Part shown: in pieces, positions 60,847-64,000 of the stretch | Layout: each line of letters opens with the position of its first letter | Position numbering within the stretch: the first letter of the stretch is position 1 | Source: Erythrobacter ramosus | Lineage (GTDB): Bacteria > Pseudomonadota > Alphaproteobacteria > Sphingomonadales > Sphingomonadaceae | Assembly: GCF_009828055.1 (NCBI RefSeq) | Contig: NZ_WTYB01000002.1 | Coordinates: 744,001 to 808,000 of the forward strand | Length of the DNA stretch: 64,000 bases | Direction of reading: 5' to 3' | Notes under the pieces: model-generated | The model's input: only the letters and a program-made list of their open reading frames with translations | The model's database searches: none | What the model was told of the DNA's origin: nothing | Position numbers and translations under genes: made by a program

Positions 60847-61322
60847 GCCCCGAAGGACTGCCCTATCGCCCCTGCGCCGGCTTCATGCTGGTGAACCGCG
60901 AAGGCCTTGTCTTCGTTGGTCAGCGAATTGACCCCAGCGCCCACGGCTTCTGGCAGATGCCGCAGGGCGGGATCGACAAGGGCGAGGATATTCAGGACGC
61001 TGCCTTGCGTGAGCTGCACGAGGAAATCGGCGTTGCAGCCCATCTGGTCGAAGTGATCGCGCCCGCCTCTCGCCCGCTGCTCTACGACCTGCCGCCCGAG
61101 CTGCTGGGCAAGGTGTGGAAAGGCAAGTATCGCGGGCAGGAGCAATTCTGGTTCCTCGGCCGCTTCCTGGGCACCGATGCCGATATCGACCTCGAAGCCC
61201 ATGATCCGCCCGAATTCAACGCGTGGAAATGGGTCGCACCCGATCAGCTGCCCGAGCTGATCGTGCCGTTCAAACGCGAGGTTTATGAAACGCTGGTGGA
61301 GGAGTTCCGCGACCTGATCTGA
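60843..61322 (+). CDS. rppH: RNA 5'-pyrophosphohydrolase (Nudix)
   Basis: Removes pyrophosphate from 5'-triphosphate RNA, opening it to decay by RNase E, which is also encoded in this window. It has 159 aa. N-terminal LPYRPCAGFMLVNREGLVFV, then WQMPQGGIDKGEDIQDAALR followed by ELHEEIGV, which together form the Nudix box with the RppH-type QMPQGG. The block GKYRGQEQFWFLGRFLG matches RppH proteins of alphaproteobacteria. The start overlaps the esterase stop. It ends 4 bases before the stop of the convergent TPR gene. Confidence 0.95.
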   Translation: MSPEGLPYRPCAGFMLVNREGLVFVGQRIDPSAHGFWQMPQGGIDKGEDIQDAALRELHEEIGVAAHLVEVIAPASRPLLYDLPPELLGKVWKGKYRGQEQFWFLGRFLGTDADIDLEAHDPPEFNAWKWVAPDQLPELIVPFKREVYETLVEEFRDLI

Positions 61323-61326
61323 TCGC

Positions 61327-61827
61327 TCAGTTGGACGCGGGTGCCGTGTCCGTGGTGCTTTCGATCGCGAGGCGCGGCGAAGGTCCGCGCGCAATGCTGC
61401 TCTGCAAGGCCACGGTTTCGGGGCAGGCATCGCCGCACATGGTTTGCAACTTTGCGAGGTTGCGCTTCGCCTTTTCGAGCGCGCCCTTTTCCACCAGCGC
61501 GGCGCCTTCGCCCGAGATCGCGGCGAAATTGCCCGGATCCCGCTCCAGCGCATCGCGGTAATAGCGAATCGCCTTGCCTTGCAGGCCTTGCTGGCGCGCA
61601 GCTTCAGCGAGATCGATGAAGATCGGCGTGTAGCCCGGATCGACCGCCAGCGCGGCTTCAAAAGCATCGACCGCCGCTTCGGTCTCGCCCGCAGCCAAGG
61701 CTGCCTGTCCTTGTGCGATCAGGGCCGCAGCGCGCGGATCGGGCGCACGGACGTCACCCGCAATCGTGATGCTTGCCGTCATGGCCAGACACAGGGACAG
61801 CGCGGCGGCGGCAGGCGCAAAACGCAT
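61327..61827 (-). CDS. Secreted TPR-repeat protein
   Basis: A 166-aa periplasmic tetratricopeptide protein. The start is ATG 61827 (MRFAPAAAALSLCLAMTASI), after AAGGAG; the frame to 61893 is spurious. The signal peptide ends near TIAG/DVRA. Two to three TPR units are visible: LIAQGQAALAAGETEAAVDA, YTPIFIDLAEAARQQGLQGK and NFAAISGEGAALVEKGALEK. Two cysteines (TMCGDACPETV) could pair. Partner unknown. It follows the RsmB-type gene by 62 bp on the same strand. Confidence 0.82.
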   Translation of the reverse strand: MRFAPAAAALSLCLAMTASITIAGDVRAPDPRAAALIAQGQAALAAGETEAAVDAFEAALAVDPGYTPIFIDLAEAARQQGLQGKAIRYYRDALERDPGNFAAISGEGAALVEKGALEKAKRNLAKLQTMCGDACPETVALQSSIARGPSPRLAIESTTDTAPASN

Positions 61828-61889
61828 CAGAAGCTCCTTCAGTGCATGAGACCGGGAACCGGAAGGCTGGATCATATCATGCGAAGCTA

Positions 61890-63068
61890 TCATGGTGAAC
61901 GCAAGCAGGCGATGAAAAAACCATCCGTGCCGTCATGGTGCGGATCGAGCCGGATTCCGCCCCCGCGCGGACGTCCGAGCGGCAGCGTGAGCGGCTCTGC
62001 AGTCCAGCCGGGATGCTGCGTCAGAAAGGCGGTAACGCGGTCCGGCCCCTCGGCATCGAGCACCGAGCAGGTGACAAACCCGATCGAACCACCAGGCCGT
62101 ACCAGCTGCGCCGCCAGCTTCAGCACATGGTTCTGCAAGGCGTTGAGCCGCGCCAACTCCGCCGGATCGAGCCGCCAGCGCCCCTCAGGGCTCCGCCGCC
62201 AGGTGCCGCTGCCTGAGCACGGCGCATCGACCAGCACGTGATCGGCTCTCCCCGCCCACGGCCCCAGCGCCCGCATTTCGCGGCCCGGATCGAGCAAAAC
62301 GGTGTGGTCGATCACCGCGCCTGCCCGCTCGGCGCGAGGGCCAAGGTTGCCGAGCCGACGCTTGTCAGTGTCAGCTGCGACGAAGCACGCGGCGTTGCCG
62401 AGCCGCGCGGCGAGCGCCAGCGTTTTGCCGCCCGCGCCCGCGCAGAGGTCAACGATGATGTCGCCCGGAGCGACCGGCAGCGCCATGACGATTAACTGGC
62501 TGCCGAGGTCCTGCACCTCGATCAGCCCGTTGGCGTAAGCGCCCCATTGTTCGACCGGCGTACCGGAAGGAAAGCGCAGGCCGTTCGGCACAGGGAGCGG
62601 CTCGCCCGGCTCGGGCAGAGTCAGGCTGTCGCGTTCGGCCTTCAGCGCATTGACCCGCAAGTCGAGCGGCGCGCGGCCCAACAGTGCGGCGATTTCCACC
62701 CCGCCCAGCCCGGAGGCGCGCAGGGCCGCGGCGAGCCACTTGGGCGCAAGCGCGGTCTTGGCCGCTTCCTCACCCTCGGCGCGGGGTGCGGGGCCGTGGG
62801 GCGAGCCGTCGAACAGCGAGGCGACCGCCTCGTCCTGCCCGGCCACAGCCAGCATCGCTGCCCGGCCGCTATCCGGCACCGGGCCGCACAATCGGATGGC
62901 GCGATAGACCAGATCACGCACCGCGCGCCGGTCCTTGGACCCGGCATAGCGGCGCGCGCGGAAATAGTCGGCGATGATCCGGTCAGCAGGCGCACCCTTC
63001 CCGCGCGCGGCGGGAATGATGGTGTCGAGCAGCTCGATAGCGGCCTCAACCCGTGCGGCGGGGGTCAT
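61890..63068 (-). CDS. RsmB/NOP-family RNA cytosine-C5 methyltransferase
   Basis: Methylates C5 of a cytosine in rRNA (16S C967 in E. coli RsmB) or tRNA. It has 392 aa. The N-terminal NusB-like helical domain (about 1-130) includes DRIIADYFRARRYAGSKDR and AVRDLVYRAIRL. SAM motif I is VDLCAGAGGKTLALAARLG. The two catalytic cysteines are in LVDAPCSGSGTWRRSPEGRW and IGFVTCSVLDAEG. Motifs are intact. It starts 24 bp after guaB on the same strand. RsmB or a NOL1/NOP2 relative cannot be separated by eye. Confidence 0.92.
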   Translation of the reverse strand: MTPAARVEAAIELLDTIIPAARGKGAPADRIIADYFRARRYAGSKDRRAVRDLVYRAIRLCGPVPDSGRAAMLAVAGQDEAVASLFDGSPHGPAPRAEGEEAAKTALAPKWLAAALRASGLGGVEIAALLGRAPLDLRVNALKAERDSLTLPEPGEPLPVPNGLRFPSGTPVEQWGAYANGLIEVQDLGSQLIVMALPVAPGDIIVDLCAGAGGKTLALAARLGNAACFVAADTDKRRLGNLGPRAERAGAVIDHTVLLDPGREMRALGPWAGRADHVLVDAPCSGSGTWRRSPEGRWRLDPAELARLNALQNHVLKLAAQLVRPGGSIGFVTCSVLDAEGPDRVTAFLTQHPGWTAEPLTLPLGRPRGGGIRLDPHHDGTDGFFIACLRSP

Positions 63069-63092
63069 GCCCCCACCCCGAAAACGAAGAAC

Positions 63093-64000
<908 letters not shown>

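Overview
The window is a dense, high-GC stretch of alphaproteobacterial chromosome. Gene content and order (rne divergent from amidase-PBP1A-prfB, a complete exosortase A/PEP-CTERM export locus, a DnaE with a degenerate PHP domain, several families of short palindromic intergenic repeats) point to the Sphingomonadales, most likely Erythrobacteraceae. This placement rests on recognising families by eye, not on a search. I see no tRNA, rRNA, transposase, integrase, CRISPR array or prophage gene. Intergenic gaps are short and many neighbouring genes overlap by 1-4 bases.

Layout. 1-4.6 kb (minus): release factor 2 (5' part), a periplasmic peroxiredoxin, penicillin-binding protein 1A and an N-acetylmuramoyl-L-alanine amidase. 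5.0-7.9 kb (plus): RNase E with a long charged insertion in its S1 domain and a repeat-rich acidic/basic tail, closed by a strong terminator. 7.9-12 kb: a methyltransferase and an SDR (minus), then sdhB, a hotdog thioesterase and zapE (plus).

12.0-30.1 kb is the main feature: an approximately 18-kb exosortase A (XrtA, type 1 PEP-CTERM) locus transcribed in two directions from about 27.2 kb. The minus arm encodes an acyl-CoA ligase and a PLP decarboxylase, then, after a 198-bp gap holding a hairpin, a polysaccharide export lipoprotein, chain-length protein, tyrosine autokinase, beta-barrel outer-membrane protein, AAA ATPase, polysaccharide deacetylase, FemAB-like transferase, GT4 glycosyltransferase, the exosortase and an amidotransferase (asparagine synthase type). 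The plus arm encodes a GNAT/FemAB-like acyltransferase, an acyl carrier protein and two unusual alpha/beta hydrolases: one with Cys at the nucleophile elbow, one with Arg. The export genes plausibly make and secrete an exopolysaccharide that accompanies sorting of PEP-CTERM proteins. The ligase, carrier protein, decarboxylase, acyltransferase and hydrolases look like a pathway for an unidentified small molecule or modification. No PEP-CTERM substrate, EpsI, PrsK, PrsR or PrsT gene is visible here.

30.1-38.6 kb (minus): a 23S rRNA-type m5U methyltransferase, NAD(P)HX repair enzyme, small lipoprotein and ilvD; an N-formylglutamate amidohydrolase; ispE with a small secreted protein; and ETF-ubiquinone oxidoreductase. 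38.7-43.0 kb (plus): a degenerate UDG-like protein, a soluble lytic transglycosylase, moaB and a PA0069-type radical SAM protein. 43.0-45.6 kb (minus): DUF1330 protein, GNAT enzyme and fatty-acyl-CoA ligase. 45.8-47.0 kb (plus): an OmpA-like porin with a textbook terminator. 47.0-53.1 kb (minus): dnaE, glutathione peroxidase and lolD/lolC. 53.3-56.0 kb (plus): purF, an SDR and a PilZ protein. 56.0-59.8 kb (minus): a serine hydrolase lipoprotein, DNA photolyase and a YdjM-type membrane protein. 59.9-61.3 kb (plus): an HSL-type esterase and rppH. 61.3-64.0 kb (minus): a TPR protein, an RsmB-type rRNA methyltransferase and the 3' part of guaB.

Five intergenic gaps (35.5, 36.8, 41.8, 50.6 and 58.7 kb) each hold a different imperfect palindrome of about 70-120 bp, resembling REP/MITE-type elements.
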